Positions 18,650-28,714 of a DNA stretch of 64,000 nt are shown here, in pieces. The stretch covers positions 7,316,001 through 7,380,000 of the forward strand of contig NZ_JBFOHP010000002.1 in NCBI RefSeq assembly GCF_040907265.1. The letters are read 5' to 3'. A program made the position numbers and the translations under genes. Each line of letters opens with the position of its first letter. The stretch's first letter is position 1. The notes under the pieces are model-generated. The model saw only the letters and a list, made by a program, of their open reading frames with translations. It did not search any database and was not told the origin of the DNA. Origin of the DNA: Streptomyces sclerotialus. Its GTDB lineage: Bacteria > Actinomycetota > Actinomycetes > Streptomycetales > Streptomycetaceae.

Positions 18650-19876
18650 GTGAACGACGGGACGTTACCGCGGCGTATCGGTCCTTATCTCGTCGAGCGG
18701 CGGCTCGGCGCGGGCGGGATGGGGGAGGTGTACCTCGCCTACTCCGTTGCGGGGGAACCGGTCGCTGTGAAGGTCATCCGACCCGACCGCACGGACCCGC
18801 ATACTCGTGCCCGTTTCGAGCGCGAGGCGGACCTCGCGCGTACCGTCTCAGGGACCGGTCGCGTAGCCCGTTTCATCGACGCGGACCCGTTTGCGGAGCA
18901 GCCTTGGCTGGCCATGGACTACGTCCCCGGACGTTCGCTCTCCGATGTCGTGGGGAACCACGGCCCCCTTGTCGCGCCACTCGTGGCGAGCCTCGGGGCG
19001 CTGTTGGCTGAAGGTCTCGCCGCCGTACATTCAGCGGGCCTGGTGCACCGGGACCTCAAGGCGCAGAACGTCATCCTGGGCGACTTCGGCCCAGTGATCA
19101 TCGACTTCGGACTCGGTGCCTTCCTCGGAGTCTCCAAGGGGTCGCTCACCCAGGCCGGCTCGGTCATCGGTACGGTGCGCTGCATGCCGCCCGAGCAGGC
19201 TTTGGGGGAGGCGGACGTGACGCAGGCCGCCGACGTATACGGTCTGGGCACGGTACTCCTGTACGCGGCGACCGGGCACTATCCGTACGACGGCGTCCGG
19301 TGGGAGGCGGTGGCCGCGCAGGTGGTCAACCCCGAGGTCGGCCCCGATCTGTCCGGGTTGCCCGACGAACTCGCTCCCGTCGTGACGTCGATGTTGGCGC
19401 ACAAGGCGGATGACCGCCCCTCCCTAGAGCGGGTGACCCGGCAGTTCGCCGATCTCATGCGGCTTCTGGGTACGAGTCCGGCTCGCGCACGACGGGCTCT
19501 GATCCAAGAGACGACGGCGAAGGATTACCCCACATCGGTGTTGCCGCAGCCGGATGCGCCGATGCTGGATCGGCTCGACTCGCTCGAGAGGTTGCTGCGT
19601 GAGGAATCGGCGTCGGAGAAGCGGTATCCACCAGTCCCGCCGACCATTGGTCAGCCGGGAACGGATGTTGTGGCCGCGACCGCCGTTGAGACTCGTACCC
19701 CGGCCGTACCCGAGTCCGGGCGTGGAGGGACGGTAGAGCCCGCACCGAAGCAGCTGGCCACTTCTTCGCCGTCTCCTGTGGCGAAACCGGGCCGCCCTCC
19801 CGCTTCCCGCCGGGTTGCCGAGGAGCTCCGCGAACGTTATGCGATGAGGCCTTCGCTCGCTTGGGCGAAGCGCTGA
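18650..19876 (+). CDS. Serine/threonine protein kinase associated with the defence operon
   Basis: 408 residues from GTG 18650 with a GGGGGA stretch upstream. The kinase domain (about 8-270) is complete: Gly loop LGAGGMGEVYLA, AVKVIRP lysine, catalytic HRDLKAQN (~131), IIDFGLG (~150) and PPEQ in the activation segment. The remaining ~140 residues are Pro/Ser-rich and end in a basic tail; no membrane helix or PASTA repeat is seen. It is soluble and lies 172 bp before four coupled DNA-acting genes on the same strand. Kinases occur in phage-defence loci (PglW, Stk2), so a signalling or activation role in this system is a reasonable inference, not shown. Confidence 0.88.
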   Translation: MNDGTLPRRIGPYLVERRLGAGGMGEVYLAYSVAGEPVAVKVIRPDRTDPHTRARFEREADLARTVSGTGRVARFIDADPFAEQPWLAMDYVPGRSLSDVVGNHGPLVAPLVASLGALLAEGLAAVHSAGLVHRDLKAQNVILGDFGPVIIDFGLGAFLGVSKGSLTQAGSVIGTVRCMPPEQALGEADVTQAADVYGLGTVLLYAATGHYPYDGVRWEAVAAQVVNPEVGPDLSGLPDELAPVVTSMLAHKADDRPSLERVTRQFADLMRLLGTSPARARRALIQETTAKDYPTSVLPQPDAPMLDRLDSLERLLREESASEKRYPPVPPTIGQPGTDVVAATAVETRTPAVPESGRGGTVEPAPKQLATSSPSPVAKPGRPPASRRVAEELRERYAMRPSLAWAKR

Positions 19877-20048
19877 ATCGCTGCCATCCTCGCTTCTTCC
19901 CGCCGACGCCCGGTCAGGCGCGGTACACAGACGAGGGATCGCCTTATCTCTCCAGTATCCGCCTTGGCGGCCATGGCCGCCGCAGACTTCCCCCTCTGCA
20001 CGAGCAGACTGTCCACCACGAGTACACAGTCCATCCAAGGAGCATCAC

Positions 20049-23000
20049 GTGACCTCGGCGAAGCAGCCCGAGATACCTGCAGCGGGCGCCGCCGACCCGG
20101 CGCGGTCGGGGTACCCGGCCGGCGTGAGGCCGGCTTTCGCTCCCGGCGCCCAGATACGTGTGCGCGATGAGCAGTGGCTCGTGAAGTCGGTCGCGGAAAC
20201 CTGCGACGGGCTCATGGTCGAGGCCAGTGGTGTGTCTTCGTTAGTCCGTGGCACGGACGCGGTCTTCTACTCCGGGCTCGACCAGATCGAGGTGCTCGAC
20301 CCACGTAAGACCCGGCTTGTGCCCGATAGAACCTCCAAGCACGCCAAAGCCCGCCTCTACCTCGAAGCGGTCATCCGCAAGACCGCGTTGCCGCAGACGG
20401 AGCACGGCATCGCGCTCGCCGACTCCTTCCTCATGGACCGGCAGGAGCATCAGCTGCGTCCAGCCGAGCTGGCGCTGTGCATGCGCAATCCGCAGCCCCG
20501 GTTGCTGATCGCCGACGTGGTCGGTCTGGGCAAGACGCTGGAGATCGGCATCACGCTCGCGGAGCTGATCCGTCGAGGGCGCGGCGAGCGCATCCTCGTG
20601 GTCACGCCCGCCCATGTGCTGGAGCAGTTCCAGCGTGAGCTGTGGACGCGCTTCTCCCTGCCACTGGTGCGCCTGGACGCCACCGGCATCCAACGCATCC
20701 AGCAGGAGATCCCGGCAGGCCGGAACCCGTTCGCCCACTTCAAGCGGGTCATCGTCTCCGTCGACACCCTCAAGTCAGCGACGTACGCCCACCACCTTGA
20801 GAACATCACCTGGGACGCGGTGGTCATCGACGAGTCGCACAACCTCGTGAACAAGGGCACCCGCAACAACCGGCTCGCCCGCCGCCTCGCCGAGCGCACG
20901 GATGCGCTGGTGCTGGCCTCCGCCACCCCGCACAACGGGGATGCCGAATCCTTCGCTGAGCTGATCCGGATGCTCGACCCGGCGGCGATCGCCGACCCCA
21001 AGAACTACAAGGTCGCCGACCTCGACCACCTCTACATCAGGCGGACAAAGACCGACCGCGAGGTACGTGACAGCCTCAAGGGCAAGCCCTGGGCCGAACG
21101 CGGTCCCTCCCTGCCCGTGCCGGCTCCGGCGACGCCGAAGGAGATCGCCGTCCTGGAGAAGCTCGCGAGCGAGTGGACCCCGGGGGACCTGAACCGTTCA
21201 TCGGTCTGCGCCGATCCGCTGGTCGGCTACAACTTCCTGAAGGCGTTCCTCTCCTCCCACGTCGCCCTGCGGAAATCCCTCGCCAGTCGCCGTGAGTATT
21301 TGGACAACCCGAAGCGGGGTACGGCGAAGGGCGGCAAGGTCAGGACCGCGGCGGACGACCCCGCCCGCCGCGCCGCTCTCGCCGCCGAGAGCAAGGCCCT
21401 CGCGGAGCTGGAGGCACTGGTCGCGGACTTCACCGACCAGGACTCCGCCAAACTCGCCGCGCTCGTCCGCACACTCAAGGACGACCTCGGCGTCGGACCG
21501 CTCTCCGAGCGCCGCGTCGTGATCTTCTCCGAGCGCGTCGACACCCTGGACTGGCTGGCCCAGGAGGTCCCGGCCCGCCTCGGCTTCAAGAAGAGGAATC
21601 AGGCCAAGCCAGACCCGACTCGCCCCTGGAAGGCGTACGACGGCGCCGTCGAGGTCATGCACGGTGACACCACCAACGACCAGCAGCAGCAGGAGATCGT
21701 CGACCGCTTCGGTCGGCGTGAGGAGCCGGTGCGGCTGCTGTTCACCGGTGACATCGCCTCCGAAGGCGTCAACCTGCACCACCAGTGCCACGACCTCATC
21801 CACTTCGACCTGCCCTGGTCCCTCATCCGCATCGAGCAGCGCAACGGACGCATCGACCGCTACGGGCAGGCGGTGAGTCCCGAGTTCCGCGCGCTCATCC
21901 TCACCGCCGACGTGCCCTGGCGGCGCGACGAGGAGACCGGCGAGATGCTCACGCTCGATGACCGGCTCGTCGGCACCCGTCTGCTGCGGCGCGAGGCCCA
22001 GGCGCACGAGATCGAGACCGGCGAGGGCAGCGCCGAGGCCGTCACCGGGCTTTACAACGACAAGAAGGAAGAGGACCGCCTCACCCGCGACCTCATTAAG
22101 GGCGGCACCGTCGAACGCTCTATCAAGCAGTCCCAACAAGAGTCCGGCGGTGTCCTCGCCGGACTCCTCGCCGGCGCCAATGCCCGGCTCGCCGACCCGA
22201 CGGCCGCTCCGGCCACCGTCGGCACGGCTCCGGTGCCCGAGGCCGACGTTCCCCATGTGTTCGCCGACACCAAAGCGTACTTCCAGGCCGCGGTGGATCT
22301 CATCTACCCACCGGCCGATCGCGAGGCCCTCGACTGGAAGCCCGAGACGGCGGGTGGCCGCATCGAGTTCACTCCGCCCGACGACCTGCAGTACCGCTTC
22401 CGGGAACTGCCGAAGTCGTACTTGGAGCAGGAGAAGATCCTCACCACCCCCAAGTACGAGGGCACGCTGCGTATCACCTTCGACAAGAAGTACGCCGCCG
22501 ACCGTCTGGAAGCTGCCCGCAACGCCAAGCAGGGCAAGACCGACCAACCCACCTCCCAGTGGCCGAACGTCTCCTACGTCTCCGACATCCACCCCGTGCT
22601 CGACTGGGTGACGGACAAGGTCCTGGCCAAGCTCCGCTACGACGAGGCGTTCGTCCTCGCCTACCGGCCTGACGCCAACAGGGCCAAACGGATCGACGCC
22701 TCCCTGCCCGCGGTCCTCACCGGCCCGGTCTACCTCCTCCAGGGCGTGTACTCCAACGTGGCGGGCAAGCCGACGGTCGTGGAGTGGATGGCCGTAACCG
22801 GCCTCGCCGAAGCCACTCCTCGTGTATGGCGCATGGACTCGGCATTCCTCGCCGCCTGCGGCGTCGGCCCCGACATGCCCGGCCGCGGTCGGCCCGTCGA
22901 CCCCGGCCTCCTCCAGGCCCTGGTCCCCGCAGCCGTCGACGTGGCCGAGACCCATCTGCGCGAGCGCCGCGCCGACTACGACAAGCAGGTCGACTCCTAC

Positions 23001-23228
23001 CTGGCCCCGTACGAGGACCGGGTGCACGTTTGGGAGCAGGGCGCCCTGATTGCCGTAGGCAACCAGGAGCGCCGCCGCCGGCAGGTGTACGACACCGCAG
23101 CACGCCGCCGCGAACTCGTACGCCGTCTGCGTACCGATGGTGACCCGATGCTGCGAGTCCTCGCCGTTCTCGAACCCCTCCACACCACTACCGTGTCCGC
23201 CACGCAGGCCGAGGAGTCCGCACGATGA
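20049..23228 (+). CDS. SNF2-family helicase, DrmD-like
   Basis: 1059 residues from GTG 20049 with AAGGAG 6 bp upstream. Motif I is IADVVGLGKTLEIGI (~155), motif II VVIDESHN (~258, DESH), and the second RecA lobe carries FTGDIASEGVNLHHQCHDL and IEQRNGRIDRYGQ (~595). This is the SNF2/RapA-like arrangement of DISARM DrmD, whose usual size is similar. It is probably an ATP-driven DNA translocase. The stop overlaps the methylase start (ATGA). The exact family assignment needs a profile search; a stand-alone SNF2 protein is the alternative. Confidence 0.85.
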   Translation: MTSAKQPEIPAAGAADPARSGYPAGVRPAFAPGAQIRVRDEQWLVKSVAETCDGLMVEASGVSSLVRGTDAVFYSGLDQIEVLDPRKTRLVPDRTSKHAKARLYLEAVIRKTALPQTEHGIALADSFLMDRQEHQLRPAELALCMRNPQPRLLIADVVGLGKTLEIGITLAELIRRGRGERILVVTPAHVLEQFQRELWTRFSLPLVRLDATGIQRIQQEIPAGRNPFAHFKRVIVSVDTLKSATYAHHLENITWDAVVIDESHNLVNKGTRNNRLARRLAERTDALVLASATPHNGDAESFAELIRMLDPAAIADPKNYKVADLDHLYIRRTKTDREVRDSLKGKPWAERGPSLPVPAPATPKEIAVLEKLASEWTPGDLNRSSVCADPLVGYNFLKAFLSSHVALRKSLASRREYLDNPKRGTAKGGKVRTAADDPARRAALAAESKALAELEALVADFTDQDSAKLAALVRTLKDDLGVGPLSERRVVIFSERVDTLDWLAQEVPARLGFKKRNQAKPDPTRPWKAYDGAVEVMHGDTTNDQQQQEIVDRFGRREEPVRLLFTGDIASEGVNLHHQCHDLIHFDLPWSLIRIEQRNGRIDRYGQAVSPEFRALILTADVPWRRDEETGEMLTLDDRLVGTRLLRREAQAHEIETGEGSAEAVTGLYNDKKEEDRLTRDLIKGGTVERSIKQSQQESGGVLAGLLAGANARLADPTAAPATVGTAPVPEADVPHVFADTKAYFQAAVDLIYPPADREALDWKPETAGGRIEFTPPDDLQYRFRELPKSYLEQEKILTTPKYEGTLRITFDKKYAADRLEAARNAKQGKTDQPTSQWPNVSYVSDIHPVLDWVTDKVLAKLRYDEAFVLAYRPDANRAKRIDASLPAVLTGPVYLLQGVYSNVAGKPTVVEWMAVTGLAEATPRVWRMDSAFLAACGVGPDMPGRGRPVDPGLLQALVPAAVDVAETHLRERRADYDKQVDSYLAPYEDRVHVWEQGALIAVGNQERRRRQVYDTAARRRELVRRLRTDGDPMLRVLAVLEPLHTTTVSATQAEESAR

Positions 23229-26200
23229 GCTACACCTACGACTCCTTTGCCAACCGCGGCGAATACCTCTCCGCCCACTACTTCAGCGAAGAGCTGGAGA
23301 ACACCCTCAAGAAGAGCAAGGCGGGAGAAGAGGGCCTGTTCACCCTCTGGACCAACCGCGAGACCGACCCGCACGACCCACGGCCCACCCCCCGCGAACT
23401 CCTCCCTCAGCTCCGCGGTGAGTACCAGGCCACCGTGCGCCCCTTCCTGGCCTCCCGCGCCAAGCAGGAGGGACTCAGCAGCACCTACGACGACCCGACG
23501 GGCAAGTGGGCCGAGCACCTCACCACCTGGCACACCGCCGTCCTCAAAGCCCTCGGTTACGGCGGCGACCGGCCCGAGCCGATCACCGTGCACAACGCGG
23601 GCAAGGACTACGAGCTCCAAACCGCCTGGCACGGAGACGGCATCATCGCCCTGGACTGCGGTTGGACTGACGGTCTCGACCACGCCCTCGACCCCGAGAA
23701 GGCAGGACGGCTCCTCCACCCCCTCAAGGCCGCCGACGGCCTCCTCGAAGTCGGCGAGAAGCTGACGGGCTGGCTGTTCCAGAGCGAGCTGCACGAGCCC
23801 GGCGGTGACGCACCCCGCTTCGTCCTGCTGCTCTGCGGCGGTGTGCTCGTCCTGGCCGACCGGGGTGCCTGGGCCGAGGGCCGCTATCTCGCTGCCAGCC
23901 TCGACACGGCGCTCGCCCGCAACGACACGGCGAAGGCAGGCGAACTCGCTCTGCTCGCCGCCATGTTCTCCCATGACATGCTCGCGCCCCGCCCGGACGG
24001 CAAGGGCCGACGCATCGACGACCTGCTCAAGGCGTCCCGCGACAACGCCGTCGGAGTCAACTCCGACTTGCGTAAGGGGCTCCAGCGCTCCGTCGAAATC
24101 ATCGCGAACGAGGTTCTGGTCCGTCTGCGTGAGGCGGACGTCGAGCCGCGGGAGATCGAGGACCCCAAGCAGGGCCCGTTCGCCAAGCAGCTCACCCGCG
24201 AATCGCTGCGCTACCTCTACCGCATCCTCTTCCTCCTGTACGCGGAGGCCCGCCCAGAACTGGGCATCCTGCCCGCTGACGACTCCACGTACGAGGCCGG
24301 CTACTCGATCGCCCGACTGCGCGAGCTGGTGGCGCGAGAGCGAAAGCTGGTCGACGAGGAGAGCTGCAAGGGCTTCCACCTCTACGCCTCCCTCGACGTC
24401 CTCTTCAACAAGATCAACTACGGCCACCGCCCGCACGGCACCGAACCGGACGACCACAAGCCCGCCGCCGAGCGCAGCGAGCGACGCGGCCTGCGTTTCG
24501 AGCCGCTGCGCAGCGAGCTGTTCGACCCGAAGGCCATCACCCTCATCGGCACCCGCGTCCTCGACCCCCGCTGGGACGAGGACGGGAACGAGGAGCCGCG
24601 GTGGCTGGACCTGCGCCTACGCAACGAGGCCCTGCACCAGGTGCTGCGTCTGCTCACCATGAAGGAGGCTGGCCAGAAGGGGAGACAGGGCGGCTTCATC
24701 TCCTACCGCAACCTCGGCATCAACCAGCTCGGAGCCGTCTACGAGGGTTTGATGTCCTACACCGGCATTATCGCCGAGGAGGAGCTGGCCGAGGTCGCCA
24801 AGCCCGGCGCGAAGAAGGGCGACAAGCAGTACGGCGACCCCGAGAAGGGCTCCTGGCTCATCCCCGCGGACCGGCTGAAGGACTACCGCGAGAACACGCA
24901 TGTCGTGTACTCCGCCCAGGACGCCGAGCAGTACGGCTTGCGCGGCCCGAAGAAGTACGCCCCGGGCACGTTCGTCTACCGCTTGGCCGGCCGTGACCGG
25001 GAAACCTCCGCGTCGTACTACACCCCTGAATCCCTCACGAAGGTCACCGTCGAGCTGGCGCTCAAGCACCGCCTCGACCAGGAGAAGGACGCGGACGGCA
25101 ACACCGTCCGGACGCGGGCGAGCAAGCTGTTGCGCTACACGATCTGCGAACCGGCCCTGGGCTCTGGTGCGTTCCTCAACGAGGCGATCAACCAGGTCGC
25201 CGAGGAGTACCTGAAGCGACGCCAGGAGGAACTGCGCGTCAGCCTGGACGCGTCGGAGACGCTCGACGCCAAGCAGAAGGTGAAGGCGTACATCGCCCTC
25301 CATAACGCGTACGGGATCGACCTGAACGCGACGGGTGTGGAGCTTGCCGAGGTTTCGCTGTGGCTGAACACCATGCACCCGGGCATGCGTGCGCCGTGGT
25401 TCGGACTGCACCTGCGGCGCGGCAACTCACTTATCGGCGCGCGGCGTTGGGTGTACGAGGCCGACCGCATCAAGAAGGAGCGGACCATCGGCGCGCAGAC
25501 ACCGACCAAGCTACCGTTCCGAGCGCCGGAGGACGGGGCGGAGCAGCCGCTGCCGGACGGGGCTGTGCATCAATTTCTTCTGTCCACGCCCGGGTGGGGT
25601 TCGGTCGCGGGGACGAGCGGCGATGCGAAGAAGCTGGTCGAGCAGCTCGCCGGGCCGCAGGTGGAGAAGCTGAAGGCGTGGAAGAAGAGCGTCCAGACCA
25701 AGCCCAAGACGACGGGCGGCAAGAACAGTCAGCTCGCCCGGTTGCAGGCTGCGGCTCGTCGGGTCGAGTTCCTGTGGCAGCTGGTCGCCAAGCGCATGGA
25801 ATTAAGCGAGCGAGAGATCGCCCGCACCATTGATGTGTGGGGTGCCGATCGTGAGGAGGATGCGGAGGAGTACGCCTTCCTCCGCTGCGACAAGCGGAAC
25901 GCCGAGCAGAGCTTGCCGCTGACCAAGGAGCAGGTCTTCAAGGACCTCTTCGAGGCGGAGGGCTCTCCATACTGGCGGCTCAAGCAGGTCATGGACGCGT
26001 GGTGTGCGCTGTGGTTCTGGCCGCTGGACAAGGTGGGGCTGCTGGACGGGTCGGATGCGGAGTACGGCACGGCACCGGTGGTGACGGCGCGGGCGGGTGC
26101 CGACCTGGATGCGTTGCTGTCGTCGGTGGCCGGGCAGGCCGTCAAGGTCGATCAGCCGCCTGTTCCTGAGCCGACACCCGCGCCTCGATTCGTCGAGAAC

Positions 26201-28714
26201 GGGCTCCTGTTCGCCATGGACGGGGACCAGATGTCCTTGGGCCAAAGCGTGGATGACGACGGGCTCGTGGAGAAGAAGGAGGTCAAGAAGGCGCGTAGCT
26301 CCTCCGCTCCCAAGAAGGCCGGCGGCTCGGCGCGTCGCCGGGAGGTCATCCCGCTCGCAAGCCTGGACGACTGGATCGCCTTCCTGGAGTCCATGGTGGG
26401 CACGGGACCGATCCCGGAGAACACCCTTGCCACGACTGTCGACTCCCTCAAGGAGCTGAAAGCTCTCGAAGACCTGATTCAGGCTGAGATGGGCATGGAT
26501 GATGCCCGGAAGGCGGTCGAGACGCGATATCCGTGGATGCGTGTCGTCCGTGACATCTCCGCGGAAAAGGGCTTCCTGCACTGGGAGTTGGACTTCGCCG
26601 GTGTGTTTGCTGGTGAGGCGGGAGGCTTTGATCTACAGGTGGGTAACCCGCCGTGGGTGCGACCGGAATGGAAGGAGAATCCGGTCCTCGCGGAGTACGA
26701 GCCGTGGTTCATGCTCACGGAGAAGCCGAAGGCGGAGCAGAAAAACCGGCGGCGGGAGGCCGAGCTGGCGCGCGAGGAGGTGCGGAAGTACGTACTCGGT
26801 GAGGTGACGAATACGGTGACGATGGCGAGCTACCTGTCGGCGTCACCCGTTTACCCGCTGATTTCGGGAAGCCGTCCGGATCTATACCGGGCATTCATGT
26901 GTGAGGTATGGGACCACGCGGCACATGGCGGGACAGTCGGGATGGTGCACCCTGACACCCACTTCGCGGGGGACAACGAGGCCGTGTTACGGGCTGCGGC
27001 ATACCGACGGCTGCGTGTGCACGGTGACTTCGTCAATGCAGGCAATCGCTTCTTCCCGCCGCCTGTGGGTCGGTCCAGCCACTTCGGCGTGCACATCTAC
27101 GGGGACGAAGGGGAAATTTCCTTCGACTCACTGTCGTGGCTCTTCACTGTAGACGCGCTCCGGGCATCCGCCACCGCCGAAAACATCGGTGACGATCCCG
27201 GTGTCAAGTACAACGGGGACTGGGACGAACGACCTCATCCGAAGCGTGTCGTCCGCGTGACTCCGGACACGCTGAAGCGGTGGCGCCGCCTCGCAGGTGA
27301 TGAAGGGCCCCTGGAGCACACGCGTCTGATCACGCCAGTGAGCACGGCGGAGGACCCGGCGATCGATGCGCTAGGGACCTACCCCTTGCGTCTCGGCACC
27401 CTTCAACCTGACGTCACGCAGGGATATAACGAGACCACATCAAAGAAGGTGCAGTTCGGCCCGAACAAGAATCTGCGGCTTATCGACTACAACACTGGCG
27501 TCGACGGCCAGGAGGACTACCACGCGATGGCGTGGAGCGACGTCATCCTCAAGGGCCCGCAGATCGGCGTTGCCAACCCGATGTTCAAGCAGCCCAGTCA
27601 GGGCGGTGGCGAGGTACGCGGCCTTAACCCGAGAGCGCTCGCGGACGACGCGGTGCCGGAGTCGGAGTACCGGTGCGTGGCTCCGCGCGATGTGTTCCTG
27701 GGTGAGCAGGACAGGTGGCCGGACTGGGAGAGTTACGAGAAACTGCTCGAGTCGCAGGAGGAGCGTGCGCAGGCTCGGCTTCGGATCGCGGAGAAGTGTC
27801 AAGTCGGGCCAGAGGAGGTCGAGGACGAGCAGGTCGAGAAGTTCCTGCTTGCCAAGGCAAGTTACCCCTACAGCGAAGACTTTCGGGTTGCGTGGCGCGA
27901 GAGAGTCGCGCCTGACACTGAGCGCGCGCTCTATGGAGCGCTAATCCCGCCTGGGACAACGCATGTCCACGCGGTGCGTTCTGCGCGACTGTCGACAAGG
28001 AGGCTCACTGCGCTTGCTGCGGGCTACCTAGCCGCGCTGCCTATCGACTACCTGCTTCGGACCGCAGGAGTCGGACACCTCGACGTTGCTCAGGCCAGGC
28101 GACTTCCGGCACCGCAGAGCGAACACCCTCTCGCCCCTCCCCTCCTCCTCCGCACCCTCCGTCTCAACCTTCTGACCACTGCTTACGCCGACCTCTGGGA
28201 AGAGCTCTACGACCCCAAGTGGTCCGGCTACGAGCCCTGGGCGCTCAAATGGCCCAACCTCAAGACCGAACTGCACGACGTCACGCCCACATGGCAGCGC
28301 GACACCCCCCTCCGCACCGAGTACGCTCGCCGCGCCGCCCTGGTCGAGATCGACGCACTTGTCGCCGTCTGGCTCGGGATCGACGCGGACACACTCATCG
28401 TCATGTACCGGGCCCGTTACCCAATCACACAGGACTTCGACCCAGTGACCTGGTTCGACGCCAACGAGCGGAAGATCGCCGGAGGCCGGTACACGTACGG
28501 CTTCGACCAGACCAAGGACCACTGGACCCAGTTCGAGGCCTACCAAAAGGACCCCGAAAGCGCCCCCGTCCCCGACGGCTACACCGCCCCCTTCTACAAG
28601 GCGAACCGCGAGCGCGAAATGCGCGAAGCCCACGCCTACTTCAAGAAGCGCCTCGACGAAGCCGTAGCTAAGGGTCTCTGGGACCCGCAGAAGATGGAGG
28701 TCCCGGGCAAGTGA
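23225..28714 (+). CDS. Giant N6-adenine DNA methyltransferase, DrmMI/PglX-like
   Basis: 1829 residues, coupled to the helicase upstream (ATGA) and to the next gene (GTGA). The N-terminal ~560 residues carry no methylase motif. YYTPESLTKVTVELAL (~597) opens the gamma-type methylase, with motif I CEPALGSGAFLNEA (~641), an AYGIDLNATGVELAE segment, and motif IV GNPPWVRPEW (~1141). A ~450-residue insertion separates motifs I and IV. The C-terminal ~600 residues probably recognise the target. In DISARM class 1 the methylase follows drmD and marks self DNA. The size exceeds typical type IIG enzymes. No catalytic PD-(D/E)xK motif was evident in the N-terminal part. Confidence 0.87.
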   Translation: MSYTYDSFANRGEYLSAHYFSEELENTLKKSKAGEEGLFTLWTNRETDPHDPRPTPRELLPQLRGEYQATVRPFLASRAKQEGLSSTYDDPTGKWAEHLTTWHTAVLKALGYGGDRPEPITVHNAGKDYELQTAWHGDGIIALDCGWTDGLDHALDPEKAGRLLHPLKAADGLLEVGEKLTGWLFQSELHEPGGDAPRFVLLLCGGVLVLADRGAWAEGRYLAASLDTALARNDTAKAGELALLAAMFSHDMLAPRPDGKGRRIDDLLKASRDNAVGVNSDLRKGLQRSVEIIANEVLVRLREADVEPREIEDPKQGPFAKQLTRESLRYLYRILFLLYAEARPELGILPADDSTYEAGYSIARLRELVARERKLVDEESCKGFHLYASLDVLFNKINYGHRPHGTEPDDHKPAAERSERRGLRFEPLRSELFDPKAITLIGTRVLDPRWDEDGNEEPRWLDLRLRNEALHQVLRLLTMKEAGQKGRQGGFISYRNLGINQLGAVYEGLMSYTGIIAEEELAEVAKPGAKKGDKQYGDPEKGSWLIPADRLKDYRENTHVVYSAQDAEQYGLRGPKKYAPGTFVYRLAGRDRETSASYYTPESLTKVTVELALKHRLDQEKDADGNTVRTRASKLLRYTICEPALGSGAFLNEAINQVAEEYLKRRQEELRVSLDASETLDAKQKVKAYIALHNAYGIDLNATGVELAEVSLWLNTMHPGMRAPWFGLHLRRGNSLIGARRWVYEADRIKKERTIGAQTPTKLPFRAPEDGAEQPLPDGAVHQFLLSTPGWGSVAGTSGDAKKLVEQLAGPQVEKLKAWKKSVQTKPKTTGGKNSQLARLQAAARRVEFLWQLVAKRMELSEREIARTIDVWGADREEDAEEYAFLRCDKRNAEQSLPLTKEQVFKDLFEAEGSPYWRLKQVMDAWCALWFWPLDKVGLLDGSDAEYGTAPVVTARAGADLDALLSSVAGQAVKVDQPPVPEPTPAPRFVENGLLFAMDGDQMSLGQSVDDDGLVEKKEVKKARSSSAPKKAGGSARRREVIPLASLDDWIAFLESMVGTGPIPENTLATTVDSLKELKALEDLIQAEMGMDDARKAVETRYPWMRVVRDISAEKGFLHWELDFAGVFAGEAGGFDLQVGNPPWVRPEWKENPVLAEYEPWFMLTEKPKAEQKNRRREAELAREEVRKYVLGEVTNTVTMASYLSASPVYPLISGSRPDLYRAFMCEVWDHAAHGGTVGMVHPDTHFAGDNEAVLRAAAYRRLRVHGDFVNAGNRFFPPPVGRSSHFGVHIYGDEGEISFDSLSWLFTVDALRASATAENIGDDPGVKYNGDWDERPHPKRVVRVTPDTLKRWRRLAGDEGPLEHTRLITPVSTAEDPAIDALGTYPLRLGTLQPDVTQGYNETTSKKVQFGPNKNLRLIDYNTGVDGQEDYHAMAWSDVILKGPQIGVANPMFKQPSQGGGEVRGLNPRALADDAVPESEYRCVAPRDVFLGEQDRWPDWESYEKLLESQEERAQARLRIAEKCQVGPEEVEDEQVEKFLLAKASYPYSEDFRVAWRERVAPDTERALYGALIPPGTTHVHAVRSARLSTRRLTALAAGYLAALPIDYLLRTAGVGHLDVAQARRLPAPQSEHPLAPPLLLRTLRLNLLTTAYADLWEELYDPKWSGYEPWALKWPNLKTELHDVTPTWQRDTPLRTEYARRAALVEIDALVAVWLGIDADTLIVMYRARYPITQDFDPVTWFDANERKIAGGRYTYGFDQTKDHWTQFEAYQKDPESAPVPDGYTAPFYKANREREMREAHAYFKKRLDEAVAKGLWDPQKMEVPGK

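Noticed and set aside
21198..23183. A long open frame on the minus strand (about 660 codons) opposite the SNF2 helicase
   Set aside because: It is the antisense shadow of a high-GC gene: no motif, no ribosome-binding site, and the plus strand carries complete helicase motifs. The same applies to long minus frames at 32956-34809 and 22997-24457.
23225..28714. BREX or Pgl system, because a kinase and a PglX-like methylase are present
   Set aside because: No PglZ/BrxZ phosphatase, BrxC/PglY ATPase or BrxL/Lon-like gene is visible, and the kinase lacks the PglW layout. The SNF2, methylase, helicase-DUF1998 order fits DISARM better.
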